Below the pieces are notes generated by a model, which did not search any database, was not told the origin of the DNA, and saw nothing but the letters and a program-made list of their open reading frames with translations. A stretch of 64,000 nt of DNA from Micractinium sp. NFX-FRZ (taxonomy: Eukaryota; Chlorophyta; Trebouxiophyceae; Chlorellales; Chlorellaceae). Every line of letters starts with the position of its first letter. The stretch's first letter is position 1. Where the stretch lies: positions 168,092 through 232,091 of the forward strand of contig JAPTJF010000042.1 in the NCBI GenBank assembly GCA_029339195.1, in the 5' to 3' direction. The translations under genes and the position numbers were made by a program. Positions 31,701 to 42,254 of this stretch are shown here, one piece after another.

Positions 31701-33305
31701 CTTTCCTGCTGCTTGGGTTGGTCTCTCTGAACCCCACCCACTCCCCCATCCTCTCACCCACCCAATCACCTCACCACCACCTGCAGGCCACTTTGTGCAC
31801 GACAGCTGCCTCGCCTTACCGTGGTCCGCTCAACATACTGCCACCCCTCCACCCCACCCCCACCCCACCTCCCCTGCAGGCCACTTTGCGCGCGACTGCT
31901 GCCCCTCCTACCTGGAGCCCTCTGGCTTCCGCAAGCTCAAGGAGGAGGGGGCGCTGGAGGCGCTGGCCATCGTCAACGGCTTCTTCCTGCCCACACTCAA
32001 GGTGGGGGGAGGGCCCACGCGGCGGCAGGAGGGGTCAAGGGGCATGCTGGGGACAACCTGCCGGAGGGCTGGGCCTCTTGGCTGCATGGCAGGCAAGCTC
32101 GCGTAGCCACTGCCATGTCCCAGCTTCCCGCCATCCTGGGCGGTGCAAGAGAGGTGCAGGCCGCGAGTGCCACACAGCGGCTGCGATGGGCCACCTCACT
32201 ACTGTCATCTCTACCTCTGTCAATCCCCCCTCGTATTAATTTCCCGGTCATCATTGCTTTCCTCCTCTGTGCAGGCCCGCAAGTACAGCAAGGTCATCCT
32301 GATGGATCACCTGGACTGGCTTGATGACAGGCAGACCAGGGAGGTGGCGGCGGCGCTGGCGCAGCAGGTGGGAACACGCGGCGGTGGTGCGTGGTTTGTG
32401 CTTTTTTAGAAGGCGGTCGGATGGGAGAAGGACGGGCAGGCCAGATGGAGCCCGCTTCTCCTCCAGGACGTGTTCCCGAAACGGGCGCGGCAGGGCAGAG
32501 CAGGACACGGGGCGGGCAGCGCAGCTGCCACGCGGCTTGCGCCTGGCTGGTGCTGCAGCTGGCACACATGCAGCTGCCCAGCCCTCTCGCGTTGCCATGC
32601 CACCAGCCCTCCTGCCACCTGCGTGCGCTGCCACCTGGCCGCCGCATGCCACCCCTCATCCCCTGCGCCCCTCCTGCACACCACCCACTCCCTCTGCCTC
32701 CAGGTGCCCGCCGGCGGCCGCGTGATCTGGCGCTCCGCCGCCCTGCTGCCCCCCTACGGCCAGTTCATCGCCGATGCAGGGTTCGAGGTGAGCGCTGTGC
32801 CTGCTGCGCCGTGCTGTGCCGTGCTGTGTTGTGCTGCCCTGAGGCGTGGGCTCCCATGCAAGGGGCTGCCGCCTTGTGCTGCGCCTGCGCTTTCTGGCAG
32901 CAACTGGCCCGCCCCCTTGACCTCCAGCACGCCTCCCTGCCTGACCCTACGTGCCCATCGCCCCTGCAGGTTCGCTGCCTGCAGCGGGCCGACCGCGAGC
33001 AGTGCCTGGACCGGGTCAACATGTGAGCTGAGCATAGCTGGCCAGGGCCAGGGCTAGGGCTAGGGCTGGTTTGTGATGGTGCATGCTTGGCGTGCACATG
33101 ATGCCGGTCATTGGGTGGAGGGGATGGTGGAGGGCGCAAGGGGCCAGGTATTGCCTGGGCCGCCTGCGCCCCGCCCACACTGTGCCTCCCCGCCTCCCAC
33201 GACTGACCGCCCATGCCGCCCTGTCTGTGCCCTGCCCTGCCCTCTCTTGCTCCCCGAAGGTACTCGAGCTTCTGGGTTGCCGTGCGCAAGTCCAAGAAGC
33301 ACTGA
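25714..33305 (+). CDS. BTA1: BTA1 betaine-lipid (DGTS) synthase, BtaB-BtaA fusion
   Basis: Twenty exons, 679 aa: 25714-25748, 26283-26403, 26663-26720, 27015-27100, 27285-27404, 27757-27877, 28079-28175, 28474-28593, 29197-29320, 29546-29629, 29823-29903, 30106-30216, 30474-30596, 30771-30982, 31454-31602, 31880-32001, 32275-32367, 32704-32787, 32970-33022, 33260-33305. The N-terminal half is an S-adenosylmethionine methyltransferase (motif I VWVDLGGGTAEN, about 101-112; motif near YVVDLCSSL), matching BtaB. The C-terminal half, from QSWEDPR and LTLTSGGCN through SVDCNPAQ, matches BtaA, the 3-amino-3-carboxypropyl transferase. Together they convert diacylglycerol to the phosphorus-free lipid DGTS at the endoplasmic reticulum. 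The methyltransferase-first order is that known for algal BTA1. The first exon is inferred: a strong CG|GTGAGT donor joins in frame to the exon holding Met-Met at 26293, which would be the fallback start. Confidence 0.95.
26214..26238 (+). repeat. Ghost of BTA1 exon 2 5' end
   Basis: CACAGCACCCCCGTCCATGA, a one-base variant of the real exon 2 start about 66 bp downstream, including an AG acceptor. Confidence 0.75.
27508..27547 (+). repeat. Ghost of BTA1 exon 5 3' end
   Basis: CTCTGCTCCAGCCTATGCAA plus the CAGGTGGG donor, nearly identical to the real end at 27381-27410. A weaker third echo lies at about 27668-27698. Confidence 0.88.
28663..28702 (+). repeat. Ghost 1 of BTA1 exon 8 3' end
   Basis: Diverged copy of GGCGGCAGTACCTG..CACC..CTCAGGTGGGCA from the exon 8 terminus, including its donor. 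Confidence 0.75.
28820..28862 (+). repeat. Ghost 2 of BTA1 exon 8 3' end
   Basis: Better-preserved copy, CGGCAGTACTTGGACCACCA then CTCAGGTGGG, about 270 bp past the real donor. Confidence 0.85.
30269..30298 (+). repeat. Ghost of BTA1 exon 12 3' end
   Basis: TGCGCTGTTCGGGGAGGGCA followed by AGGTGAG duplicates the exon terminus ending at 30216, about 80 bp away. Confidence 0.85.
31039..31094 (+). repeat. Ghost 1 of BTA1 exon 14 3' end
   Basis: Copy of the last 17 codons of exon 14 (ATCGC.GACTTCT, then TTCTTCAACCGCGTCGTGCT) with donor TGGTGAGCG, 110 bp downstream. Confidence 0.92.
31146..31183 (+). repeat. Ghost 2 of BTA1 exon 14 3' end
   Basis: Third, truncated copy of the same exon terminus (CATCGCTGACGTCTGTGCC), which has lost the donor. 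Confidence 0.8.
31783..31818 (+). repeat. Ghost of BTA1 exon 16 5' end
   Basis: CTGCAGGCCACTTTGTGCAC repeats the acceptor and first codons of exon 16 (real start 31880) 94 bp upstream. Confidence 0.85.
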
Positions 33306-34597
33306 GGGTCTGTGTCGCCTGCTCCCTGGCTGGCCAGTCGCGCACTGGTCATGCCCACGGCCAGCAAGCACCGAGGTGCCTCGTGGGGCGCCTTCCTTGG
33401 CCTGGCGGTGTGCATAGCGCTGTGGCTGCTGCCTCGGGCCCTGCCAGCGGGCAGGGCCAAACAGCGCCCAGGCATCACCTGCCACAGGCATTCGTGCGCT
33501 GCCAGGGCGCAGAAGCAGTGCGCCCCAGCCCAGCCCAGCGCCCTGCCTAGATGCGTGCGACCCCACACAGCACGCCCCCTGTTCCCCCATCCCGTGTAGC
33601 TCCCCGCCCTTTTGCCGCCAGGCCTGGCTGCCACCTTTTGTACACCCCGCCCTCCTGCCCCCGGGGACTGCCCCACGCGTGCAGGGGCTCTCTGCTGTGC
33701 TCAGCGCCTCCTTGAGTGATCAGCTTACATGCTCCGTGCCTCCCCCCATCCCTCCCCCTTGCCCGCTTTCTTTGTCCCCTCCGCTGCTCTCCGCTACCAC
33801 CCCCGCCGCTCTCCGCTACACCTCCGCCCAGCATGCCGCTGTACCGCTCACAACCCGCACGCTACGAGTACCTCCCCGCCCGGTCCCAGCCCGCGCACAT
33901 CACTGTATTGTTTCCTCCTCCCTCTGGCACTGCCTCTTTTGATTCAGTCCATCACTGCCCAATTCGTAGCCTTTTGTGAACTGCCCTTTTGAAATGTGCC
34001 TGCTCAAACGGTGACTATTTCCTTCCCTTTTGAGCCACACCAATATGCCCAGCACACCACCTTGCCCTGCCGGTCGTCCGGCAAACACGCTGCCACTGCC
34101 GGCCCCCAGATTCCTTAGATGCTGTCAGGAGCGCATCATCTCACCATCTCGCGCACCCATCCACTCCGCTGCCTGGCGGGGTGTATGCATCTGGGTGCGC
34201 CTTGACAGCCCCGCATTTCCCACCAGCTGATTATGAACAACCACTCCGCCTGCATGAATGTAACAATGGGCGCACAGCCGAGATCACTGCACGCCCCAGC
34301 GGCCCCCTGCTGGCAGGTGGTGACGGCTCCGCTGGCGGCGGCGGTAGCGGCGCTGACAGCCATCTTGGCTGCTCGCCTGACTGCGCCACACTCCTGTTGT
34401 GAATGAGTGGGAGAACCGAATGCAGCTGTCGGCAGGATCCCAGCGGGCCTCAATCGGCGGTGGGATCGGTCAGACCGGCTTGAGGGTGCAGTACAGGTCT
34501 TGGCAGACAGTGGGATCTATCCATGCCTCGACGGCCAGGGCAGCCCTCTTGCAATCAATTCCAAATTCCTTGACTCCACTCTTTTCGTTCGTTCAGC
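33306..34597. other. Intergenic: BTA1 3' UTR and upstream region of next gene
   Basis: 1.29 kb with no gene I can support. A plus-strand TGTAA at 34259-34263 would imply a BTA1 3' UTR of about 950 nt. The final few hundred bases before 34598 are less GC-rich and presumably hold the next promoter. Confidence 0.45.
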
Positions 34598-35419
34598 ATG
34601 GCGGTCAAGGCAGCGGTTGTGCTGGCGGTGCTGCTCGCGGCAGCCGCCACGGCCCAGGCGGGCAGCGCTGCAGGAATTCGCCCCAACGCCGCAGGTGAAG
34701 CTGATCATGCCGCTTGCTATAGCTGTTTCTGCGCAGGGGAGGGCTGGGCCTGCGAAAGGATTGTGACCGGCTTTCTGGCCGGTTCAGGCGCTCAGGGGCT
34801 TGCTTCGGCGAGGAAGCTTCCAATTGGCGTGCTTTGGGGCGCAGAGAGGCGTCGGCTGGGGTTGATGGGTTTGCGCCCAATCCAGTCCTGAGCGGCGGCA
34901 GTGGCGGTTGGCCCCCCGCTGTCCTGCTGCCATCATTGCGTGCTCAGGCAGGCTCTTTGCAGCACCGCATCCTCAAGAACAACAGCTATGCATTCCTTCT
35001 GCCGCCATGCTCTGTGCACGACTCGTGGCTCACATGCGCGCCACCCTGCGGCGCATGCGCAATGCGCCCAGTCGCCCTGCAGCAGCACCCCTGGTGCCCC
35101 CCGGTATCGCGCCCCACCCCCCGCCCCCGCCCCCGCCAATGGGTCCACTACTGACCCTTCCCCCCCTGTCTTCCCCCCTGCCCCCGCCCTCGCCCCCGCA
35201 CGCAGAGCTGGCGAAGCAGGAGCGCAAGCGGGGTCGCTCCCTGCTGCAGGAGGGCCGCAAGTTTGACCTGGGTGATGCCCCCGGGCCTCGGGACACCGAT
35301 GAGGACTGCGGCGAGTGGAAGGTCGGCACCGCCACCGGTGAGCGTGCATGCGTGTGCGTGTGCGTGGTGACCCTCCGCTGCTGCTGCTGCTGCCGCTGCT
35401 GCTGCTAGAAGGCAGCACA

Positions 35420-35463
<44 letters not shown>

Positions 35464-37684
35464 AAAGGCAGCACAACTTCGGGGGGGGGTAGCAAGGGTG
35501 GAGTAACGAGAGTGGGGTGGTGGGGTGGTGAGGGCGGGCGCGGGCGGGAGCTGGGGAAAGGCCGGCACCTGTTGCGCCCGGGGCCTCTGGTGCCAGGCTC
35601 TCCTACTTTGGATCGAATTTGATAACAGTACAGCACAGTTTCAATATTTTGAAACATTAACCTATTCTAGCCAGCAGGGGGCAGGGGTGCCAGCAGCGGG
35701 CAGGGGTGTAGAGCGGCTGCGATGCGCGTTGTGCGCACCTGTTGCCGCTGCCACCAGTTGCCCACCACCTCTGCACATGCTCGATCCTCCGCCTTCCCCT
35801 TCATGCCTCCCTGCGTACTCTTCCTTTACTACGCCCTTCTTCCCCACCAACCCCGTGTCCCATGCACTCCTGACCACTGCCACCATCCGCCCCCCTCCCG
35901 CAGGCTGCATCCTTCCCCCTGCCACCCTGTGTTCTCTGTGCTCAGTGCTAAGACGTGTCCCTCCTCCCACCCCATGACCTCTCCCCCCTCCAGGCTACTC
36001 CACCGACGGCACCGACAAGGGCGACAAACCCATGGCCCCCAACGACCTGGGAGAGTACATCGTGCCCGGCAAGTTCTTCAAGAAGCGCAACGTGGTGGCC
36101 GTGGACGGCGGGGACTGGGAGGACGACAAGTACCACAGCATGGAGGTGAGGCGGCTTTGTGTTCTTTCTCAACTGATGCTCTGGCATCATAGGTTGAGGG
36201 CAGGTCCTCCGAGGAATGGCCGGCCTGGCTGTTTGAATTAATGGGCATCGGCAGGGCAGGCATGGGGGGGCACGAAGGAGGCAGCCGGGGGCGGTGCTGG
36301 GTGGGGCAGCGGCAAGCACAGCCGTGCATGCAGGTGCTTGTGGCAGGCCCAGGACTTGAGCGCCCAGCCTTGCTCGACACCAGCGTGGCAGCGCGGCCCC
36401 GTGCTGCACGCCAAACCGAGCTGCCCTGCTGCCGTGCCCACCCCACCCCACCCCACCCTACCATGGCTGCCCTCCCTGACCCCCCAGCCCTGCCCTGCCC
36501 TGCCCTGCCCTGCCCTGCCCTGCGCCGCAGGTGAGCCTGGAGGGCAAGGTGGGCACGCTGGACATCTGGGACGTCTGCCGCGACCAGGGTGAGTGCCACT
36601 CAGTGAGGGAGGGAGGGGCCCGCTCCAACCGCTGCCTCTATTGCAACGCGCACACTCACCCCACCTCCACTTATGCCACTGGGGTGTGCAGCGCGCCGCC
36701 TTTCTGGCACACCCACCCTACCTCCACTACTCGCACAAAAACAAACAGCCTCTCCTGCCCCCCGCCCCGCTGGCCCACCCACCCGCAGACTGCGCCGGGG
36801 ACAACCCCAAGTGCTGCTCCACCAACACAGCATACCTGCCCCCAACCCTTCTCACCCCCACGCCCACTGCTCACACTAGCAACAAACTGTGCCCCCCCCC
36901 TGCCCCGCCCGCAGACTGCGCCGAGGACAACCCCAAGTGCTGCTCCACCAACATGGCCACCTTCTCCGACCCCGGCTACCTGGTGGACGTGGAGACGCAT
37001 GCAGCCAAGGAGCTGTGGGACCTGGAGGACGCGCACAACTGGCTGGTGAGCTGGCCAACAGCTGGCTGGCAGCTGGCACACAGGGTGTGGATCAGGCATA
37101 CGCGTGGAAATGTGGGGGCTCGCGGATGGGGGAGGGACCCGCAGCCAAGGAGCTGTGGGACCTGGAGGATGCCCACCACTGGCTGGTGAGCTGGCCTGGC
37201 TGGCTGGCACAGGGCGTGCTGTGTGTGCCTGGGTTGATGCCACAGCGTACCATGGTAGCCAGCGTACAAGATGACGCATGCAGCTGGTGGCCACATTCCC
37301 ATCCTGCAACAAAATTCAGAGACATGTTGAGCAAGATTGGGCCCCCTTGGTACCGCAGGTCGCCCCGGTGTGGTACCGCATCTGCGGCAAGTTTGACCAC
37401 AAGGAGGATGTGAAGGAGCTTGACATGGAGTGCGTCGGTGAGTGTCTCGGCTGCTCTCAGGCAATGTGCTCTGTGGTGCATTTGCACTGCCGTGGGGGTG
37501 TGCAGGCGTGGCGGGAGTGTGGGATGGCGTGCGGCTTACATGGGTGAGTGCGCTGGGGAGTAAAGTGCTGGCATGGGGGTGCTGCACTGCACCCACGTGC
37601 ACCGGTGTCAGCAGCTCTCACGCGCACCCCTCGACTGCCCCCTCTGAACGCGCAGGCCTGGAGGGCGATGGCAAGTGCGACTAA
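34598..37684 (+). CDS. Secreted Cys-rich protein, possible double-psi beta-barrel fold
   Basis: Seven exons: 34598-34694, 35206-35337, 35994-36145, 36531-36588, 36915-37045, 37359-37437, 37656-37684; 225 aa in continuous phase. A clear signal peptide (MAVKAAVVLAVLLAAAATAQA) is followed by a charged, dibasic-rich segment (KQERKRGR). The Cys-containing core has TLDIWDVCRDQDC, PKCCSTN, GYLVDVE and PVWYRICGK. The order strand-Asp-x-Cys, Cys pairs, Gly-x-x-Val-Asp, then a Tyr-Arg-x-Cys strand resembles double-psi barrel domains of expansin, kiwellin or RlpA type, but no diagnostic motif proves it. A role at the cell wall is only a guess. Introns 4 and 5 contain ghost copies of both ends of exon 5. 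Confidence 0.75.
35381..35463. repeat. CTG triplet array in an intron
   Basis: Two blocks of CTG repeats (about 8 interrupted units, then about 13 perfect units near 35423-35461) separated by GAAGGCAGCACA. The second block is again followed by a GAAAGGCAGCACA copy. The array lies within intron 2 of the secreted Cys-rich gene. Confidence 0.9.
36790..36840 (+). repeat. Ghost of Cys-rich gene exon 5 5' end
   Basis: CCGCAGACTGCGCCGGGGAC plus CAACCCCAAGTGCTGC, almost identical to the real exon start at 36915, 125 bp upstream of it. Confidence 0.92.
37137..37190 (+). repeat. Ghost of Cys-rich gene exon 5 3' end
   Basis: Copy of the last 15 codons of exon 5 (GCAGCCAAGGAGCTGTGGGA onward) with donor CTGGTGAGC, about 137 bp past the real one. 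Confidence 0.92.
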
Positions 37685-38256
37685 GCACGCAGCGTGAGCG
37701 GCGTGCGCACGGCAACCGCCGCCCCCGCCCTCAGCCCAGGCGGCGCCTGCCATCATCCCAGGCGAGGCTGACCGCCGATTCTGCCACGCTGGCACATGCG
37801 CAGGTGGCGCCACCCCACCCACCTTGTTTCATGTCTATTAGTTGTTCACCGCAATTTTCGAAATTCATCCGCCCAGTGGAATTCACGGGGCCCCCAGCCA
37901 CATTCTTGTGAGTTGCCCAGTCCATCCCTACTGCCGCTCACCCACCGACGAGTCGACCGCCCAGATTCATATGCCGCCGGTGCATGCACACCACGCCATT
38001 CTTGCCGCACCCCTGCTGCCGTCATCACGAAAAGTAGCTGTTTTGCGTTGCACCGCCTAATGCCGCTGTAAGCATGGCAGGTTTAGACTGACAAAGAGGT
38101 TTGATGCAGAGGCATGACCAGCCATGAATGGGCGGGCGCAGCCTGATTTGAAGGCCGCCACGGCGCGCCATGCTGGCAGGCGCCGCAGCCCCCAGCTTAT
38201 TGCTCTTCTTGCAGGCGCTGCTCGTGTGTTGGTGCCGAAAATTTGCTCTGTGTAAA
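37685..38256. other. Intergenic with poly(A) motif
   Basis: 572 bp between two plus-strand genes. TGTAA at 38067-38071 is a plausible poly(A) signal for the upstream gene. The roughly 185 bp that remain would hold the next promoter. Nothing else recognised. Confidence 0.5.
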
Positions 38257-41200
38257 ATGCAGCAAACGGCCTGGCCCTGGTGCTACTTGCTGCTCTGGTG
38301 CTGCTGCGCACCGGGACTGGCCAATTGCTCGGACAGCTTACGGTTTGCTTCTTACACGAGCGTGTGTTCGGGCTACGAAGGAGAGCTTCAGAAGCTTGTT
38401 ACCGACATTGCAGCCGTGCGGCGGTGTGTGAAGGACGTGCAGGTCGCGGGAGAGAGCGTGCCGGCCTGCCCCGACGAATGCTTCTCATCTATCAGCAGGG
38501 TGCGCTCAAGCAACGCGCGAGCAGCATACATACAGCGGTTTGAGCGTTGCAGTTGTTGCCGGCGGTTGCCGGCGGTGCCGCTGCCAGCGGTGCCGCGTCC
38601 CAGAGTTTTACTGCCGATAGTGCAGCTGGCAACGGCGCGCTCGCAGCAGCAGCACAGCTGTTGTGGATGCTAATTCACCCGTTTCCCCCATGCTTGAAGG
38701 TCGACGATGCATGTGGCGCCGCCCTGGTTGGCGGGCCGAATGCTGAGAGCAAACTGTGAGCTTGCAAACCGGCTGCCAGGTTGCTTCCAGCCAGCCCAGG
38801 CGCTGTTGAGTTCACATGCATTGCACAACGCTGCCTGCCCCGCAGCCGCCTGTTTTCTCTTCCTGTTCGCCCGCCCGCCCGTAATTCTCACCACCCACCC
38901 ACCGTTTACCCACTCCTTCCTCCCTCCCGTCCTGCCTGCAGTGCACGCCTGCGCACTGCCTGCGGCCTGCCAGATCCCGACCCCCACAGGCCCTACCCCC
39001 AGGCCTGCCGCACCAAGTTTGGGCCTGGCGGCAAGCCTCGCTACCTGTCAAACCTGGATGCTGCACGCGCGCTGTGCCCGCTGGGCGTCGGGGAGAGCTG
39101 CCGCCCGCAGTGCAAGGCGGCACTCGTGCAGGCAAGGCATGCCCATGCAGTGCAGTGGGGCGGCTGCAGTGTGCAGGCGGAGCCTGTCAGGCAGCGCTGA
39201 TTGCCAGTGACTGGCTGCCTGGCGCACTATTGTTGCCATGGATGCGTCCTGCCCTGCATCCCTCCCTCCCCATTGATGCCACGCTGCCTGACCACGCATC
39301 CTCCCCCGCCCTGCCCACTCCCTTACTGATCTCTGCCCTCCCCAACTGCTGTATCAATCGTGCGGACTGTGCATTGAGGAGAGGATCTAGTCAAGAAAAG
39401 ATGTGTTAGCTCGCCAGTCGCTGCCCTCCGCAACTGCTCCCTATGCATGCCAACCTCTGCCCACCCCAACTGCTTCCGATGCAGCTGGGAAGCGACTGCT
39501 ACTCTGCTGCCTTCAGCGCCGACGAACAGCCGGACGACAATGTTGCCTCGAGCCAGTAAGTGGGCAGCAGTTCTGCCTCCGCCGCCAGCCCAGCCGCCTA
39601 CCAAGTGCCGCCTCAGGGGCAGGCCACAAGGCCAAGGTCAGGGTGGCTGGAGCCAGTGCCTGCTGCCCTACCTACCCGCGTGCCTGCCTGCCTACCCGCC
39701 CACCTGCCTACCGGCTCCCTATTGCCTGTTGTCTCACCTTGCCTGCTTCACTTGCTCGCCCACCCACCCGCCTGCCGCCCTGGCCCGCGCGCACCGTACG
39801 CCTGCAGGGCGCCACAGTTTGCTGCCTGCGGCCTGCCCCACGGGGCCCAGCCACCCAGCCAGGGCCTGACAGCGGAGGGTGCGCTCATGTTGGATCCCGA
39901 GCCGCCACATGCTCGGGTGTCCGTTTTGATGCGGCATTCCTTGGCGGGGGAGCAGGCGCAGCTGCCGACGGCCTGCAGCGCAGCGCTGGCAGCGGACGGT
40001 CTGAACAACACAGCAGAAGCCTTGGCGGTGGGTGCGCCCCCTGGCCTCCCTGCCGCCTGCTCTGCCGTGGCTGTGTGTGTTTCCCATGCCTGCCTGGCTT
40101 GGCCTGGACTCTGGCGGCAGCCGGGGCGGCCTGTGCCATCCCCCCTGCATAGCCATCCCACTGCTGCCACACCCCCTTACGCAGGCCCTTGGGCAACAGT
40201 TTGAGCGCTCCTGCCCAGATGAGGTGCCCCTGCTGCTGACAAGGGAGGGGCACTCGCAGTGCAACCAGGAGTGCCGAGAGTGGCTTGGAAAGGTGCGATG
40301 CAGGCGTGCACAGTGCGCGGTGCTGTGCTCTTAAACACCTACCTGCATGCCCGCCCGTGGCAGCTTCCCTCACCAGACTGGCGCTGCACGTGCCTGCCTG
40401 CCTGGCCGCCTGCCTGCTGGAATGCCCTGCAGCGCCGTGCTGCCCCTGGCTTGCCATGAGTGTACGCCTCCCGCCCCCCAGCGGCATGCAGCGCCCTGCC
40501 CCTCATCGCGACCCAGCTCCCCTCGCTTCCCTTTCCCGCCCTGCAGCTCGGTTCCGAGTGCTTTGCTGCCGCATACGTGCGCAGCCCTGGAGACGAAGCA
40601 TTCGTGTGAGTGAGCAGCTGGGCTCAGCCTCAGGTGGCGCTTTGCCTGCTGTGTTGGAGTGGCACTGCCTGCCCCTGGCATGCACGCATTGATGCAGCTG
40701 AATGCAGCCATCAAACAGGGGGGGCGTCTCTTGGATGCAGCCGGAGCGCAGCCGAGCGCAGGCTGGCTTGCAGGATGCGCGTGGCTTGGCTTCTGCTGGT
40801 GCCATGCAGGCAGGATGCCCCGTCACACGCTGCAGGCAGAGCGAGCCAGCCCGAGCCTGGCTGTCCCCTCATATCCTGCCTGCGACTCTAATGTTTGCGT
40901 CGCGCTTGCTGTGCCTGCCTGCTGCGTGCAGTGCCGGCCTGCTTGCGGCCTGCCAGCTGCCGGCGCAGCTCCCGCCATCGGGAGCAGCCGTGCAGCAGGC
41001 GCAGGAGGCGGCGGTGGCAGCAGTGCAGGAGCCGCAGCTCCCTTCAATGGGCGAAGCCGCACACCATGTGCAGGACGCGCCGGTGGCGGCTCCGCAGCGG
41101 CCGCAGGAGGCGGCGGTGGCGGCGCCGTCAGCGGCCATGGATGTTGAAGTGAGTGTCAGGGGCAGCTTGCCACAGGCGGACTGCCTGGTCTGCCTCTTCT

Positions 41201-41558
41201 TTGCCTGGGCATCTTCACTACTAGTGCTGCCGGGCTTGTGAAGATGCTGCTTGGCTGGATGAGGTGCTGCTCGGCTTGCTTGCTGCGCTCATTGCACTCG
41301 TGTCCAGCCATGCACTCGTGGCCAGCCTGGAGCCGTCAGCTTCCGGCCAGCTTCCCGCCCTCACCATGCATGCTGGCCGCCCCCTTGGCTCTGCAGGCGG
41401 TGCCCGGCGAGTGGGGACCGCACCCGCCGGCGGCGGCGCTTGCGGCACTACTAGCTGTGCTGACTTTGGCGGTGCCGGTGGTGGTGAGGGGCAGGCAAAG
41501 ACGGGACGTGCTGTCCAGGCCAGACTCCCCCCTGAGGCAAGCGGTGCTCCTGTGCTAG
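38257..41558 (+). CDS. Single-pass membrane protein with three extracellular Cys repeats
   Basis: Nine exons: 38257-38499, 38700-38755, 38942-39131, 39485-39555, 39808-40027, 40185-40292, 40547-40605, 40932-41148, 41397-41558; 441 aa. I do not recognise the family. An N-terminal signal peptide (MQQTAWPWCYLLLWC) is followed by an ectodomain with three repeats. Each repeat is split by introns at the same places and phases: a C-x3-C end of one exon (CPDEC, CRPQC, CNQEC), a short exon starting near VDDAC, LGSDC or LGSEC, then an exon beginning with ACGLP or ACQLP. A transmembrane helix (ALAALLAVLTLAVPVVV) precedes a short basic tail, so type I topology is likely. Intron 3 has a GC donor (GTGCAG|GCAAGG). 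Repeated exon pairs suggest growth by internal exon duplication. Confidence 0.75.
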
Positions 41559-42254
41559 CTAGACCAGCGCAAAGTGCATGCACGACTGAGCATGCACAGT
41601 CCCGTTCCTGCCCACAGGTGGGCCAGGCTGCCTGCCTCAGCTCGTTCCCAGGTGCCTTGAACTAGCTATACTTACATGTATAGGAGAGCCGATGATCACT
41701 GTCACCAGGATCATGCAACCCAGCCACGTGGGCATGAAAGGGGGGGGGAGACCACGGCATGCGCAGCAGAGTTGCTGGCTTAAAGCTCAACAGGGGAAAG
41801 GTGCCGCCGGCTTTGCAGCTTGGCAAGGCGTTTCCAGGAACTATTACTTGCAAGGCGCAGATGCTCGGAGTCAAGTTTGCAGAGCGGTTCACACGGAAAG
41901 GGTGGTCAACTGACAAACGGACGGAGGAAGACGGAAGGTGTGTGGGCGTGGGTGGGTGGCACCCGTGTGTGGCAGCGGGGTGAAGCGTGACGCCTGGCCG
42001 AATGGGAGGGGACGGACGGGCAGTGTGTGTGTGCGTGTGTGTGTGCGGTCATGATGCCACCAGCAGGAAACAGTGCAGGTGGGGGGAAGGGCCCCGTGGG
42101 CGGCGCACCCTCGGAAGCACGCCCCCGCCTGCAGCTGCTGCGGGCGCGCCTGCCCGCGTGCGTGCGCCCCGCCCGACGGCCCTTCACGTGCTGTTTGCCT
42201 CGGGGCGTCGGCAAGTGGGGGCCCACCCATGGGCACGCAAGCGGCACTGCTTGC
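41559..42254. other. Convergent 3' ends of two genes
   Basis: 696 bp between stops of genes converging from both sides. A minus-strand TGTAA (TTACA at 41672-41676) is a candidate poly(A) signal for the minus-strand pseudo-protease gene. A GTGTGTGTGTG stretch occurs near 42025-42047. No further gene seen. Confidence 0.5.
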
